Positions 21,397-31,200 of a stretch of DNA of 64,000 nt are shown here, one piece after another (the stretch's first letter is position 1; each line of letters opens with the position of its first letter). The notes beneath the pieces are model-generated. The model saw only the letters and a list, made by a program, of their open reading frames with translations, was not told the DNA's origin and ran no database searches. This stretch comes from an uncultured Sphingomonadaceae bacterium (GTDB lineage Bacteria; Pseudomonadota; Alphaproteobacteria; Sphingomonadales; Sphingomonadaceae): assembly GCA_947488845.1 (NCBI GenBank), contig CANLBM010000002.1, forward strand, positions 1-64,000. The letters are read 5' to 3'. The translations under genes were made by a program, and so were the position numbers.

Positions 21397-22004
21397 AATT
21401 CCACTCCCTTGCCGACTTCGGGTTGCGTGTTGCGGGTCGCGTCCTCGGGCCGGCGGGCGACCTGATTGGCGACATTCTGTTTTCTTACGCCACTGCGCGT
21501 CCGGTGGGTCAGAACGATCGCACCAACCATCGCGACCAGCAGGATCATGCCCGCGGCTTCGAACAGGAAGACATATTTGGTGTAGAGCAAAGCACCCAGC
21601 TGCTCGATATTGGACGGCGCACCTTCCGGGATACCGACCGCGGCGGTGGCCTGCCCCATGCCCGACGACTGCCAGGCACCGACGCCAAAGATGATTTCGA
21701 CCACCAGCACCAAAGCGAGCAACAACCCGAGCGGCAGATGCTTCATGAAACCAGCGCGCAGTTCGGCAAAATCAATGTCGAGCATCATCACGACAAACAG
21801 GAACAGGACCGCGACGGCGCCAACATAGACGATGACCAGCAGCGCCGCGATAAACTCGGCACCGACCAGGACCATCAGGCCCGCTGCGTTGAAGAACGCC
21901 AGGATCAGCCACAATACGCTATGCACCGGATTGCGCGAAAAAATGCACATGGCACCGCTGGCCAGCACGACGGATGCGAAGAGATAGAAGGCGAATATTT
22001 GCAT
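21393..22004 (-). CDS. nuoJ: NADH-quinone oxidoreductase subunit J
   Basis: Membrane subunit of complex I, 203 residues, five helices, with the conserved [19 protein letters not shown] segment. Two ATGs compete. The one at 22004 ([10 protein letters not shown]) lies nine bases after a GGAGG ribosome site and is chosen; the one at 22013 would touch that site. The GGAGG is the outer arm of the upstream repeat. The C-terminal 30 residues are polar and variable. Confidence 0.95.
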   Translation of the reverse strand: MQIFAFYLFASVVLASGAMCIFSRNPVHSVLWLILAFFNAAGLMVLVGAEFIAALLVIVYVGAVAVLFLFVVMMLDIDFAELRAGFMKHLPLGLLLALVLVVEIIFGVGAWQSSGMGQATAAVGIPEGAPSNIEQLGALLYTKYVFLFEAAGMILLVAMVGAIVLTHRTRSGVRKQNVANQVARRPEDATRNTQPEVGKGVEL

Positions 22005-22013
22005 TATACACAT

Positions 22014-22160
22014 CCTCCCTGAAGCAAAGCTTTGGGGAGGTGGCGCGCCGAAGCCTTGGCGAAGGCGTGACGGAAGGGCCGCGAACGAAGCGAGCGCTGC
22101 GCACTCGCCCCCTCCACCATCCTGCGGATGGTGCCCCTCCCCGTGCTACGCACAAGGAGG
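22014..22160. repeat. Intergenic repeat, CTCCC family, copy 1 (nuoI-nuoJ)
   Basis: A 147-base element bounded by CCTCCCTGAAGC on the left and CACAAGGAGG on the right, with internal GGGGAGGTGGCGCGCCGAA and CCCCCTCCACC stretches that can fold into a long branched hairpin. The left end reads AGGGAGG on the minus strand and is the ribosome site of nuoJ. Related copies lie at 23766-23950 and 28146-28282. Confidence 0.85.
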
Positions 22161-22215
22161 AAATATACAGCGCAATTTTGCAAAAGTGCCCCCATCTCAA
22201 TCATCACAGCGCCCA

Positions 22216-22701
22216 TTACCGGTACGGCGCATCGGCGGCAAGATTTGCCGCGATTGCCCGCTCCCATTTGTCGCCGTTTTCCAGCAGTTTCGATTTGTCG
22301 TAAATCAGTTCTTCGCGCGTTTCTGTCGCATATTCGAAATTCGGGCCCTCGACGATGGCATCGACCGGGCAGGCTTCCTGGCAGAAACCGCAGTAAATGC
22401 ACTTGGTCATGTCGATGTCATAGCGCGTGGTGCGGCGCGAACCGTCTTCGCGCGGCTCGGCCTCGATCGTGATCGCCTGCGCCGGGCAAACCGCTTCGCA
22501 CAGCTTGCACGCAATGCAGCGTTCCTCGCCATTGGGATAGCGGCGCAAGGCATGCTCGCCCCGGAACCGCGGCGAAATCGGGTTCTTTTCATAGGGATAG
22601 TTGATCGTCTTCTTCGCCTTGAAGAAATATTTCAGCGTCAGCAGATGCGCGCCGATAAATTCGAACAGGGTGAAGGCTTTGATATGTTGGGCGATACTCA
22701 T
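22216..22701 (-). CDS. nuoI: NADH-quinone oxidoreductase subunit I
   Basis: Ferredoxin-like complex I subunit that holds clusters N6a and N6b. The 161-residue protein has two CxxCxxCxxxCP motifs, [12 protein letters not shown] and [12 protein letters not shown]. The start is the ATG at 22701, overlapping the nuoH stop as ATGA. A repeat-filled gap of 211 bases follows before nuoJ. Confidence 0.96.
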   Translation of the reverse strand: MSIAQHIKAFTLFEFIGAHLLTLKYFFKAKKTINYPYEKNPISPRFRGEHALRRYPNGEERCIACKLCEAVCPAQAITIEAEPREDGSRRTTRYDIDMTKCIYCGFCQEACPVDAIVEGPNFEYATETREELIYDKSKLLENGDKWERAIAANLAADAPYR

Positions 22702-23756
22702 AGCGGCAATCCAAATTTGTCGATCATCACATATCCGCTGACGAGAACAACCCACAGCAGGCTCAGCGGCAGAAAGATTTTCCAGCCCAGACGCATCAGC
22801 TGGTCATAGCGGTAGCGCGGTACCGTCGCCATCACCCAGCTGAAGATGAAGAAGAAAAAGAACATCTTGCCGAACAGCCAGATGATGCCCGGAATGTCGA
22901 ACCAGGGAATCCAGTCGACATCGAGCGGCGGCAGCCAGCCACCCCAGAACAGGATGACGTTGAGCGCGCACATCAGCAGGATATTGGCATATTCGCCGAG
23001 CCAGAACAGAGCGAAGGACATCGAGCTATATTCGGTCTGATAGCCGGCAACCAGCTCGCTTTCCGCTTCGGTGAGGTCAAACGGATGGCGCGCGGTTTCC
23101 GCCATCGAGGCGATCAGGAACACCACCGCCATTGGGAACAGCAGCGGGTTCATGCCGTAAGCATTGACCATGCCGAAAATATGCCCCTCTTGCGAAAGCA
23201 CGATTTCGGTAAGATTGAAGGTTCCGGCAAACAGCACCACCGAAATCAGGATGAAGCCGATCGAAACTTCGTAGCTGATCATCTGTGCAGCCGCGCGCAT
23301 CGCGGAGAAAAACGGATATTTGGAGTTACTCGCCCAGCCGGCAATTACCACGCCATAGACGCCCAGCGAACTGATCGCGAGAATATAGAGCAGGCCGATA
23401 TTGATATTGGCGAGCACCATGTCCTCGCCAAACGGGATCACCGCCCAGGCCAGCAGGGCCACGGTGAAGGTGATGATCGGCGCGAGCAGGAACAGGCCCT
23501 TGTTGGCGCTAGACGGGATGATCGTTTCCTGCAGGAATACTTTCAGACCATCGGCGAACGATTGCAGCAAGCCAAAGGGGCCAACCACATTGGGGCCACG
23601 CCGCAGCGCCATTGCCGCCCAGATCTTCCGGTCGACATAGATGATCATCGCGACAGCCAGCATCAAAGGCAGCGCGATCAGCAGGATCAGCGCAAGCGTG
23701 GCGACAAGCCAGCCGAACTCGGCACCAAGAAAGCTGGATTGAAGAAATTCGGTCAT
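22698..23756 (-). CDS. nuoH: NADH-quinone oxidoreductase subunit H
   Basis: Membrane subunit of complex I that forms much of the quinone-binding site. From the ATG at 23756 the protein has 352 residues with eight or more helices and the conserved [14 protein letters not shown] and [20 protein letters not shown] stretches. The ribosome site GGGAGG lies about nine bases upstream and is part of repeat copy 2. Confidence 0.96.
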   Translation of the reverse strand: MTEFLQSSFLGAEFGWLVATLALILLIALPLMLAVAMIIYVDRKIWAAMALRRGPNVVGPFGLLQSFADGLKVFLQETIIPSSANKGLFLLAPIITFTVALLAWAVIPFGEDMVLANINIGLLYILAISSLGVYGVVIAGWASNSKYPFFSAMRAAAQMISYEVSIGFILISVVLFAGTFNLTEIVLSQEGHIFGMVNAYGMNPLLFPMAVVFLIASMAETARHPFDLTEAESELVAGYQTEYSSMSFALFWLGEYANILLMCALNVILFWGGWLPPLDVDWIPWFDIPGIIWLFGKMFFFFFIFSWVMATVPRYRYDQLMRLGWKIFLPLSLLWVVLVSGYVMIDKFGLPL

Positions 23757-23765
23757 CAGATATTT

Positions 23766-23950
23766 CCTCCCTGAAGCGCAGCTTTGGGGAGGTGGCGCGC
23801 CGAAGGCGTGACGGAGGGGCAACTTGCCGAGGCCAGGGCCCCTCCACCACGCTTCGCGCGGTCCGGCTTAGGGTCGATCGATCTCCCAGATCGATCTTGG
23901 ATTGCCGGGGGCAATCCAACCCGGCGCCCCCCGTGCTTCGCACAGGGAGG
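23766..23950. repeat. Intergenic repeat, CTCCC family, copy 2 (nuoG-nuoH)
   Basis: A 185-base element with the same ends as copy 1 (CCTCCCTGAAGCGC on the left, CACAGGGAGG on the right). It is longer because of extra nested hairpins: GATCGATCTCCCAGATCGATC-type and GGATTGCC/GGCAATCC stems near 23875-23925. The left end supplies the nuoH ribosome site. Confidence 0.85.
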
Positions 23951-23970
23951 AAAAATGGCGGTTACATGAT

Positions 23971-25986
23971 TCACTCTGCCGCCTCCATCAATTCGTCATC
24001 GGCGTGCAGCAATTCCGCGGAACAGCGCTGCATCGTCGCACTCGCGCGGGCGATGCTGTTGGTCAGGTAGAAATCCTTGATCGGATGGACGCCCTGCCCT
24101 GTTGGCTTGTCGGGCAAACCCGTCGGCGGCGCCCAGTCGAACGCGACAAGACCTTCTTGTGCAAGTTCCGGATGATCCTTCGCCATCCTGGCGCGCAATT
24201 CCTCGAAACTGTCGAACGGCAGGGTCTTGCCCATCACATCGGACAAAGCCCGCAAGATGCTCCAGTCCTCGCGCGCGTCGCCCGGCGCGAAAATCGCCTT
24301 GTTCGAACGCTGGACCCGACCTTCCAGATTGACATAGGTGCCGTTTTTCTCGGTATAGGCGGCGCCCGGCAGGATCACGTCCGCCGCATGGGCACCGGCA
24401 TCGCCATGATGGCCGATAAACACCTTGAAGCTGTCCTTGAATGCTTCATAATTCATTTCGTCCGCACCGAGCGCGAACAGCAGTTTCGGTTTCTTCGCCG
24501 CAATTGCCTTGATCCCGCCGTCAAATGCATAGCCGAGCATCAGACCGCCGGTGCGCGAGGCCCCGATATGCAGGACGTTGAAGCCGTTCCAGCCATCACG
24601 GATCAACTTATACTTGCTCGCCAGCTTGAGCGCCGCGCCATGCGCGCCCTCGATGCTCAATGCGCCGCCGCCCAGTATGATCGCCGGATTCTCCGCAGCT
24701 TTCAGCGCATCGGCAGCCGCTTTCGGCAGCTTCGCCAGCAGCCCCATATCGTCGCCCAGCCATTCGACCTTATAGGTCTGGTCCGCTTCCGGACCGATGC
24801 CGAAGACTTTCGCGCCGCCCTGGCGCACAGCCTTGCGGATACGGGTGTTGACCAGCGACGCTTCCCAGCGCGGGTTGGTCGACACCAGCAGGATCACGTC
24901 CGCGTCCTCGATGCCGGCGATGGTGCTGTTGAAATTCACGGCAGCGAGACTGGACGTGTCATAGGACAGTCCGGTCTGGCGCCCTTCGAGCATCTCCGAC
25001 TTCATCGACTTGAGCAGTTTTTTCGCGGCGTACATGGTCTCGCAATCGACCAGATCACCGGCGATCGCAGCAACCGAGCTGCCTGCGTTCACATCGGCAA
25101 TCGCCTGGAATGCCTCGTTCCAGCTGGCTTCTTCCAGCTTGCCGTTCCGGCGCACATAAGGCTTGTCGAGACGGCGCTTCATCAGGCCGTCAATTGCGTG
25201 GCGGGTCTTGTCGGTCGCCCATTCCTCGTTCACGTCATCATTGACGCGCGGCAGTGCGCGCAGCACTTCGCGGCCGCGTGAATCGATGCGGATGTTGGTG
25301 CCGACACCGTCCATCACGTCGATGCCAAGCGTCTTGGTCAATTCCCACGGACGCGCTTCAAAGGCATAAGGCTTGCTGGTCAAAGCGCCGACCGGGCAGA
25401 GGTCAACAACATTGCCACTGAGTTCGCTGTGCACCGCGCCTTCGAGATAGGAGGTAATCTCCATCCCCTCGCCCCGGCCAATCGCACCAATTTCCTCAAC
25501 GCCAGCCACTTCCTCCGCGAAGCGCACACAGCGCGTGCAGTGGATGCAGCGGGTCATCGCGGTCTTGACGATCGGCCCCATATATTTCTCGGTGACCGCG
25601 CGCTTGTTCTCTTCGTAGCGCGAGCCGCCCTTGCCATAGGCCATCGCCTGATCCTGAAGATCGCATTCGCCGCCCTGGTCGCAAATCGGGCAGTCGAGCG
25701 GATGGTTGATCAGGAGAAATTCCATCACCCCTTCGCGCGCCTTCTTGACCATTTCGCTGTCGGTACGGATTTCCTGACCTTCGGCAGCGGGCAGAGCACA
25801 GCTCGCCTGCGGCTTCGGGGGTCCCGGCTTCACCTCGACCAGACACATGCGGCAATTGCCGGCGATGCTCAGCCGTTCATGGTAGCAGAAACGCGGGATT
25901 TCCTTGCCGGCAAGCTCGGCAGCCTGCAGCACGGTCGCGCCCTGCGGCACTTCGATTTCGATGCCATCTACGGTAACTTTAGGCAT
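23971..25986 (-). CDS. nuoG: NADH-quinone oxidoreductase subunit G
   Basis: Largest peripheral-arm subunit of complex I, 671 residues, bearing several iron-sulfur clusters. It has an N-terminal 2Fe-2S ferredoxin domain (CYHERLSIAGNCRMC), the HxxxCxxCxxxxxC motif HPLDCPICDQGGEC, the CIHCTRCVRF motif and a molybdopterin-oxidoreductase-like C-terminal half with no cofactor site evident. Its ATG overlaps the stop of the preceding signal-peptide protein by one base (TAATG). Confidence 0.96.
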   Translation of the reverse strand: MPKVTVDGIEIEVPQGATVLQAAELAGKEIPRFCYHERLSIAGNCRMCLVEVKPGPPKPQASCALPAAEGQEIRTDSEMVKKAREGVMEFLLINHPLDCPICDQGGECDLQDQAMAYGKGGSRYEENKRAVTEKYMGPIVKTAMTRCIHCTRCVRFAEEVAGVEEIGAIGRGEGMEITSYLEGAVHSELSGNVVDLCPVGALTSKPYAFEARPWELTKTLGIDVMDGVGTNIRIDSRGREVLRALPRVNDDVNEEWATDKTRHAIDGLMKRRLDKPYVRRNGKLEEASWNEAFQAIADVNAGSSVAAIAGDLVDCETMYAAKKLLKSMKSEMLEGRQTGLSYDTSSLAAVNFNSTIAGIEDADVILLVSTNPRWEASLVNTRIRKAVRQGGAKVFGIGPEADQTYKVEWLGDDMGLLAKLPKAAADALKAAENPAIILGGGALSIEGAHGAALKLASKYKLIRDGWNGFNVLHIGASRTGGLMLGYAFDGGIKAIAAKKPKLLFALGADEMNYEAFKDSFKVFIGHHGDAGAHAADVILPGAAYTEKNGTYVNLEGRVQRSNKAIFAPGDAREDWSILRALSDVMGKTLPFDSFEELRARMAKDHPELAQEGLVAFDWAPPTGLPDKPTGQGVHPIKDFYLTNSIARASATMQRCSAELLHADDELMEAAE

Positions 25987-26723
25987 TAGTCCTGTGCCTC
26001 CGTCGGGTTGCTATCGGCGGCGGACGGCGCTCCAACGACGAAGCGCTGCCACATTCCGTCCGCTGCAAAGCCACGGATATTGGCGGGCTTGAGCTGCAGC
26101 TGCTGGCCGGCGACGATGCAGGCACTCAGGGCCGGAACCAGAGCGACGGCCGCATCCTTTTCGGCTTTCGTGCCGGAAGCCGTACGGAGCAGCTTGTCGG
26201 CATTTACCGGATCCTGGCTCGCAATACAGTCGGACATGATCCCCAGAGCCTTTGCCGTTGGCAACATCTCTCCGCTCGTCACATAGTCGCGCGGCTTGGC
26301 TGCCCATATCTCGTGATTGGCCGGCACTTTGGGATGCGCGCGCAAATAGGCTGCTTCGAGCATCATGTAGCGGAAGGCCGACGGAGAAAAGGAAATCGAG
26401 CTCTGGACCGCATCGCCCTGCATGACAAAACACTCGCGAATATTCCACTGGCGGAACATTTTTGATTCCTCGATCCCAGCGCCCTCGAAATCGACCGTCA
26501 ACGGGTCGCTGATGACCAGCAGGCCATCAATCTGCTTCTGGTGCGGACCATAAGCGCAACTGACATAGCGGTCCCTGACCAGACCATCCCTGACCGGATC
26601 GGGCTTTTCAGGACGGACCGGGATCTTCGAACCGAGCTGGATGTCCGGATCGACCTGTGCGAGAGCGGGACTTCCGATGCCCACAGCCACGAGGGCGCCC
26701 AATATTACCGATGCGATCTTCAT
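25986..26723 (-). CDS. Uncharacterised exported protein between nuoF and nuoG
   Basis: A 245-residue protein I do not recognise. It has a clear signal peptide ([20 protein letters not shown], cut after LAQ near 23), then a polar domain with four cysteines (in VSCAY, RECFV, SDCIAS and SACIV), which could form two disulfides in the periplasm. Its start overlaps the nuoF stop by four bases and its stop overlaps the nuoG start by one, so its level is tied to two cytoplasmic complex I subunits although it should be outside the inner membrane. Known NADH dehydrogenase subunits do not match. It may be an assembly or accessory protein, or an operon passenger. Confidence 0.85.
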   Translation of the reverse strand: MKIASVILGALVAVGIGSPALAQVDPDIQLGSKIPVRPEKPDPVRDGLVRDRYVSCAYGPHQKQIDGLLVISDPLTVDFEGAGIEESKMFRQWNIRECFVMQGDAVQSSISFSPSAFRYMMLEAAYLRAHPKVPANHEIWAAKPRDYVTSGEMLPTAKALGIMSDCIASQDPVNADKLLRTASGTKAEKDAAVALVPALSACIVAGQQLQLKPANIRGFAADGMWQRFVVGAPSAADSNPTEAQD

Positions 26724-28042
26724 TCCGCTGCCTCCAGCACGTCCGTGCCTTTATGTTCGTGTATCCGCCGCTCCATCTCGGGACGGAAGTGTCTGATCAG
26801 CCCCTGGATCGGCCAGGCCGCCGCGTCGCCGAGCGCACAGATGGTGTGGCCTTCGACCTGCTTGGTGACTTCGTATAGCGTATCGATATCCTCGATATCC
26901 GCGTCGCCATCGCGCATTTTTTCCATCACCCGCCACATCCAGCCGGTGCCTTCGCGGCACGGCGTGCACTGGCCGCAGCTTTCATGCTTGTAGAAATAGC
27001 TGAGCCGGGAAATCGCGCGGACGATGTCGGTCGACTTGTCCATGACGATGACCGCAGCCGTGCCAAGACCGGAGCCGAGGTCCTTGAGCCCGTCAAAGTC
27101 CATCGGCGCGTCCATGATCTGCTCGGCCGGCACCAGCGGAACCGAAGACCCGCCCGGAATGACCGCCAGCAGATTGTCCCAGCCGCCGGTGATGCCGCCG
27201 CAATGTTTCTCGATCATGTCCCGGAACGGGATCGACATCGCTTCTTCAAACACCGCAGGCTTGTCGACATGGCCGGAAACCTGGAACAATTTCGTGCCGT
27301 GATTGCCTTCGCGACCAAAGCTGGCGAACCAGCTGGCGCCACGGCGCATGATCGTCGGGACCACCGCGATAGACTCGACATTATTGACCGTGGTCGGGCA
27401 GCCGTAGAGGCCAGCACCGGCAGGGAATGGCGGCTTCAGGCGCGGCTGGCCCTTCTTGCCTTCCAGGCTTTCGATCATCGCGGTTTCTTCGCCGCAGATG
27501 TATGCGCCGGCGCCGCGGTGGACGAAGACGTCGAAATCATAGCCGGACTTGGCGGCGTTTTTACCAATGAGCCCCGCATCATAGGCTTCCTTGACGGCCG
27601 CCTCCATGACCTTGGCTTCCATGATATATTCGCCGCGGATATAGATATAGGCGGCCCGCGCGCGCATCGCAAAACCGGCGATCAGCGCGCCTTCGATCAG
27701 CTTGTGCGGATCGTTGCGCAGGATTTCGCGGTCCTTGCAGCTGCCCGGCTCGGATTCATCGGCGTTGATGACGAGAAAGCTCGGCCGCGGATTGCCCTGG
27801 CTGTCCTTGGGTGCTTCCTTGGGCATGAACGACCATTTCAGCCCGGTCGGGAAACCCGCCCCGCCGCGACCGCGCAGGCCGCTGGCCTTCATTTCCTCGA
27901 TAATCTTGTCATTGCCGCGCTTGATAATATCGGCGGTATTGTCCCAGTCGCCGCGCTTCTGCGACGCCTTCAGGTCCCATGACTGGAAACCATAGACATT
28001 GGTAAAGATGCGGTCCTTGTCCTGAAGGAAATCAAACGCCAT
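26720..28042 (-). CDS. nuoF: NADH-quinone oxidoreductase subunit F
   Basis: NADH-binding flavoprotein subunit of complex I, carrying FMN and cluster N3. The 440-residue protein has [13 protein letters not shown] for the nucleotide site, an [11 protein letters not shown] stretch and the cluster motif [12 protein letters not shown]. The ATG at 28042 overlaps the stop of a 30-codon upstream frame (TAATG) and is preceded by TGGAGG, which lies inside that small gene. Confidence 0.96.
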   Translation of the reverse strand: MAFDFLQDKDRIFTNVYGFQSWDLKASQKRGDWDNTADIIKRGNDKIIEEMKASGLRGRGGAGFPTGLKWSFMPKEAPKDSQGNPRPSFLVINADESEPGSCKDREILRNDPHKLIEGALIAGFAMRARAAYIYIRGEYIMEAKVMEAAVKEAYDAGLIGKNAAKSGYDFDVFVHRGAGAYICGEETAMIESLEGKKGQPRLKPPFPAGAGLYGCPTTVNNVESIAVVPTIMRRGASWFASFGREGNHGTKLFQVSGHVDKPAVFEEAMSIPFRDMIEKHCGGITGGWDNLLAVIPGGSSVPLVPAEQIMDAPMDFDGLKDLGSGLGTAAVIVMDKSTDIVRAISRLSYFYKHESCGQCTPCREGTGWMWRVMEKMRDGDADIEDIDTLYEVTKQVEGHTICALGDAAAWPIQGLIRHFRPEMERRIHEHKGTDVLEAAE

Positions 28043-28134
28043 TATTTTTTCCTCCAACGACCCCAGAGGCCGCCAACGATACCGATGATGACCACAGCGA
28101 GCCCGATCCAGCCTGCATATCCGTCGACTTGCAT
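28042..28134 (-). CDS. Small membrane peptide coupled to nuoF (30 aa)
   Basis: A short frame, ATG at 28134, encodes 30 residues starting MQVDGYAGW, with one hydrophobic segment ([15 protein letters not shown]) and a basic tail GRWRKK. This is the form of a single-span membrane peptide with a cytoplasmic C-terminus. Its TAA overlaps the nuoF ATG, and an AGGGAGG site lies about 12 bases upstream at the edge of repeat copy 3; an out-of-frame ATG sits between them. It could be a real mini-protein or a leader that couples translation into nuoF. Confidence 0.6.
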   Translation of the reverse strand: MQVDGYAGWIGLAVVIIGIVGGLWGRWRKK

Positions 28135-28145
28135 GGCATCAATAT

Positions 28146-28282
28146 CCTCCCTGTTGCGCAGCAATGGGGAGGGGGACCGCGCGAAGCGTGGTGGAGGGGT
28201 ATATTCCGCGGAGTGCAGCTTGCGAGGCCGCCCCTCCGTCATTCCTGCGGACTGCCACCTCCCCATGCGTCGCACGGAGAGG
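28146..28282. repeat. Intergenic repeat, CTCCC family, copy 3 (nuoE-nuoF side)
   Basis: A 137-base element with CCTCCCTGTTGCGC at the left end and CGCACGGAGAGG at the right end, and internal GGGGAGGGGG / CCACCTCCCC stretches that pair. It fills the gap between nuoE and the 30-codon gene. Its left end gives the upstream AGGGAGG ribosome site. Confidence 0.85.
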
Positions 28283-28299
28283 AAAATATGAAACACCCA

Positions 28300-28965
28300 T
28301 CACCATTCCCCCCGGTAATCGTGATTTTCCTCGACCATCGCCTGCAGGTTCGTCGGACCGCCCTCGGCTTCGCTGGTCTTGCGACCGATCTGCGAACCGA
28401 CCTTGATATCTTTGCCTGCAGCGAGATCCTCGAGAATCCGGGTCATGATGTCATAATCGAGATCTTCGTAATTATCGTCGTTGATCTGGACCATCGGCGC
28501 GTTGGAGCAATTGCCCATGCACTCGACCTCGGTCAGCGTGAACAGGCCGTCGGGCGTGGTCTTGCCCTTGTTGAGCCCCTTGTTCTTGCACGCCGCCATC
28601 ACATCGTCGCTGCCGCGCAGCATGCAGGGCGTGGTGCCGCAAACCTGGACATGGAACTGTCCGACCGGCGCGAGATTATACATAGTGTAGAAGGTCGCGA
28701 CCTCATAGGCCCGCATATAGGGCATATCCAAATAAGCGGCGACATATTCGATCACCGGCACCGGCAGCCAGCCTTGCGTCTTGGTATCCGCACCAACCTG
28801 CCGCTGGGCAAGGTCGAGCAGCGCCATCACCGCCGATTTCTGGCGGCCGGCCGGATATTTCGCGATCTGCCATTTGGCGAGCTTCTCGTTCGCTGGCGTA
28901 AACGCAAAATCGCCCCATTTGGCGCGGGTTTCGATTTCGTCGGGGATGGTTGGTGCTTCAGCCAT
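28300..28965 (-). CDS. nuoE: NADH-quinone oxidoreductase subunit E
   Basis: Thioredoxin-like complex I subunit with the 2Fe-2S cluster N1a. The 221-residue protein shows CGTTPC and CMGNC cysteine pairs and the ATFYTMYNL motif. Its start overlaps the nuoD stop by one base. Confidence 0.95.
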   Translation of the reverse strand: MAEAPTIPDEIETRAKWGDFAFTPANEKLAKWQIAKYPAGRQKSAVMALLDLAQRQVGADTKTQGWLPVPVIEYVAAYLDMPYMRAYEVATFYTMYNLAPVGQFHVQVCGTTPCMLRGSDDVMAACKNKGLNKGKTTPDGLFTLTEVECMGNCSNAPMVQINDDNYEDLDYDIMTRILEDLAAGKDIKVGSQIGRKTSEAEGGPTNLQAMVEENHDYRGEW

Positions 28966-30197
28966 TATCGGTCACACTCTCCAAATACGATATCGATCGC
29001 GCCCAAGATCGCGGTGGCGTCGGGCAGCATATGACCCTTGGTCATGAAGTCCATCGCCTGCAGATGCGAGAAAGCGGTCGGCCGGATTTTGCAGCGATAG
29101 GGCTTGTTGGTGCCGTCGCTGACCAGATAGACCCCGAATTCGCCCTTGGGGCTTTCGGTCGCGACATAGACTTCGCCGGCCGGAACGTGGAAGCCCTCGG
29201 TGTACAATTTGAAGTGATGGATCAAGGCTTCCATCGACTGTTTCATCTCGGCGCGCTTGGGCGGGACGATCTTGCGGTCGGTGGAGGCAACGGGCCCGTC
29301 GGGCATTTCGTTGAGGCACTGGCGCATGATCCGCGCGCTTTGCTTCACTTCCTCGACCCGGACCATGAAGCGGTCATAGCAATCGCCGCGCGTGCCGACA
29401 GGAACATCAAATTCCATCCGGTCATAGACATCATAAGGCTGCGACTTGCGCAGGTCCCAGGCCACGCCGCTGCCGCGCAGCACCGGACCGGAAAAGCCCC
29501 AGCGCACCGCATCCTCTTTGGACACGGTCGCGATATCGACATTGCGCTGCTTGAAGATGCGGTTGCCGACGACGAGGCTCATCGCATCGTTGAACAGAAC
29601 CGGAAATTCGTCCAGCCAATCGGCGATATCGGTGAGCAGCTTCAACGGCACATCCTGATGGACGCCTCCGGGCCGGAACCAGGCGCTGTGCATGCGGGCG
29701 CCGCTGGCGCGTTCGAAAAATTCGAGGCACTGTTCGCGAATTTCGAACACCCAGATATTCGGGGTCATCGCGCCAACGTCCATGACATGGGCGCCGATGT
29801 TGAGCATATGGTTGCAGATCCGGGTCAGCTCGGCGAACAGCACCCGCAGATATTGGCCACGCAGAGGCACTTCCAGATCGAGCAATTTCTCGATCGCCAG
29901 CACATAGCTATGCTCCATCGCCAGCGGCGAACAATAGTCGAGCCGGTCGAAATAGGGCAGCGCCTGCAAATAGGTCTTGTGCTCGATCAGCTTCTCGGTG
30001 CCGCGGTGCAGCAGGCCGATATGCGGATCGACGCGTTCGACGACCTCGCCGTCCAGCTCCATCACCATCCGCAAAACGCCGTGGGCGGCGGGATGCTGAG
30101 GACCGAAGTTGATCGTGAAATTCTGGATTTCCAGATCACCGACCGTCGGATCGGTGTCGTCGGCGAGATGATCCATTTCGTCGAGATAGTCAGCCAT
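28965..30197 (-). CDS. nuoD: NADH-quinone oxidoreductase subunit D
   Basis: The 49-kDa-type complex I subunit that lines the quinone site. The ATG at 30197, preceded by CGGAG, gives 410 residues. Conserved stretches include [26 protein letters not shown] and the C-terminal FGECDR end. A 108-base gap with a repeat separates it from nuoC. Confidence 0.96.
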   Translation of the reverse strand: MADYLDEMDHLADDTDPTVGDLEIQNFTINFGPQHPAAHGVLRMVMELDGEVVERVDPHIGLLHRGTEKLIEHKTYLQALPYFDRLDYCSPLAMEHSYVLAIEKLLDLEVPLRGQYLRVLFAELTRICNHMLNIGAHVMDVGAMTPNIWVFEIREQCLEFFERASGARMHSAWFRPGGVHQDVPLKLLTDIADWLDEFPVLFNDAMSLVVGNRIFKQRNVDIATVSKEDAVRWGFSGPVLRGSGVAWDLRKSQPYDVYDRMEFDVPVGTRGDCYDRFMVRVEEVKQSARIMRQCLNEMPDGPVASTDRKIVPPKRAEMKQSMEALIHHFKLYTEGFHVPAGEVYVATESPKGEFGVYLVSDGTNKPYRCKIRPTAFSHLQAMDFMTKGHMLPDATAILGAIDIVFGECDR

Positions 30198-30217
30198 TGG
30201 ATATCTCCGATTCAATG

Positions 30218-30288
30218 CCGTTCGGGCTGAGCTTGTCGAAGCCCGGCTTGCGACACACCATGTCCTTCGACAAGCTCAGGACGAACGG
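30218..30288. repeat. Inverted repeat, CTTCGACAAGCTCAG family (nuoC-nuoD)
   Basis: Two 27-base arms (30218-30244 and 30262-30288) share the core GCTTGTCGAA / TTCGACAAGC and pair imperfectly around a 17-base loop. Each arm can also fold on itself (GGGCT...AGCCC and GTCCT...AGGAC), with the mismatches between arms compensated inside each arm. A related copy lies at 31110-31180. Confidence 0.85.
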
Positions 30289-30305
30289 GTTTGCGGACCA
30301 GTAAC

Positions 30306-31088
30306 TCACCTGCCCTCCCCCTTCTTCTGCGTGCCGGACTTGGTCCGTTTCGGAGCCGGCTTCTTGGCTTTCGACTCCTTGCGTTTCGAAGGCTTGGCCG
30401 CTTCCTTGTCCGCCTTTGCGCCAGCGCCGGTATCGCTCTTTTTGTCCGTCGTCTTAGGTGTCGGCGGGGGCGCAACGCCGCCCACTTTTTCGTCACCGGG
30501 CAGGATATAATCGGCGCCTTCCCATGGCGACATGAAATCGAAACTGCGAAAATCCTGGGCCAGCTTCACCGGTTCGTAAACCACGCGCTTGGCTTCCTCG
30601 GAATAGCGCATCTCGACATAGCCGGTCAGCGGGAAATCCTTGCGGAACGGGTGGCCCTGGAAACCATAGTCGGTCAGGATGCGGCGCAAATCGGTATTGC
30701 CGTCGAACAATACGCCGTACATGTCGAACACTTCGCGTTCGAGCCAGCCGGCGACTTCCCATATATGCGTGACGCTAGGCACCGGCGTGTCTTCGTCGGT
30801 CGAAACCTTGACCCGGATGCGGTGGTTCTTGGTCAGGCTGAGCAGATGATAGCAGACCTCGAACCGTTCCGGACGATCCGGATAGTCGACGCCGGCAATT
30901 TCCATCAGCTGCTGATATTCATGCTTGTCGCGCAGCTTGTCCAGCACCGTGGCCAGCTTGCTGCGCTCGACGGTAAAGCTGATTTCACCATAAGCCTCGA
31001 CCGTATCGATCAGCGCTGCGCCAATCGCCTTGCCAAGCTTCGCCGCAACGCCGGTGTTGCTGGATATTGTTGGAGCAGAATGGGCCAT
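30306..31088 (-). CDS. nuoC: NADH-quinone oxidoreductase subunit C with basic tail
   Basis: The 30-kDa-type complex I subunit next to the quinone site. The 260-residue protein has the family body with [29 protein letters not shown] and [15 protein letters not shown]. The last 50-60 residues are a low-complexity tail rich in Lys, Ala, Thr and Pro (for example [19 protein letters not shown]), beyond the usual end of the family. Confidence 0.95.
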   Translation of the reverse strand: MAHSAPTISSNTGVAAKLGKAIGAALIDTVEAYGEISFTVERSKLATVLDKLRDKHEYQQLMEIAGVDYPDRPERFEVCYHLLSLTKNHRIRVKVSTDEDTPVPSVTHIWEVAGWLEREVFDMYGVLFDGNTDLRRILTDYGFQGHPFRKDFPLTGYVEMRYSEEAKRVVYEPVKLAQDFRSFDFMSPWEGADYILPGDEKVGGVAPPPTPKTTDKKSDTGAGAKADKEAAKPSKRKESKAKKPAPKRTKSGTQKKGEGR

Positions 31089-31109
31089 TACACGATCACC
31101 GCTGTAAAA

Positions 31110-31180
31110 CCGTTAGTGGTGAGCTTGTCGAACCACGCTTCAAGCCCATAGGCGTCCTTCGACAGGCTCAGGGCGCACAG
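31110..31180. repeat. Inverted repeat, CTTCGACAAGCTCAG family (nuoB-nuoC)
   Basis: Arms at 31110-31136 (with GAGCTTGTCGAA) and 31154-31180 (with CTTCGACAGGCTCAG) pair imperfectly around a short loop. It is a more diverged copy of the element at 30218-30288. Confidence 0.75.
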
Positions 31181-31200
31181 ATTTATCGAATAGACCATAT

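Noticed and set aside
22014..28282. The three CTCCC-type repeats as a CRISPR array
   Set aside because: Copies are kilobases apart, differ in length, and lack regular spacers and cas genes.
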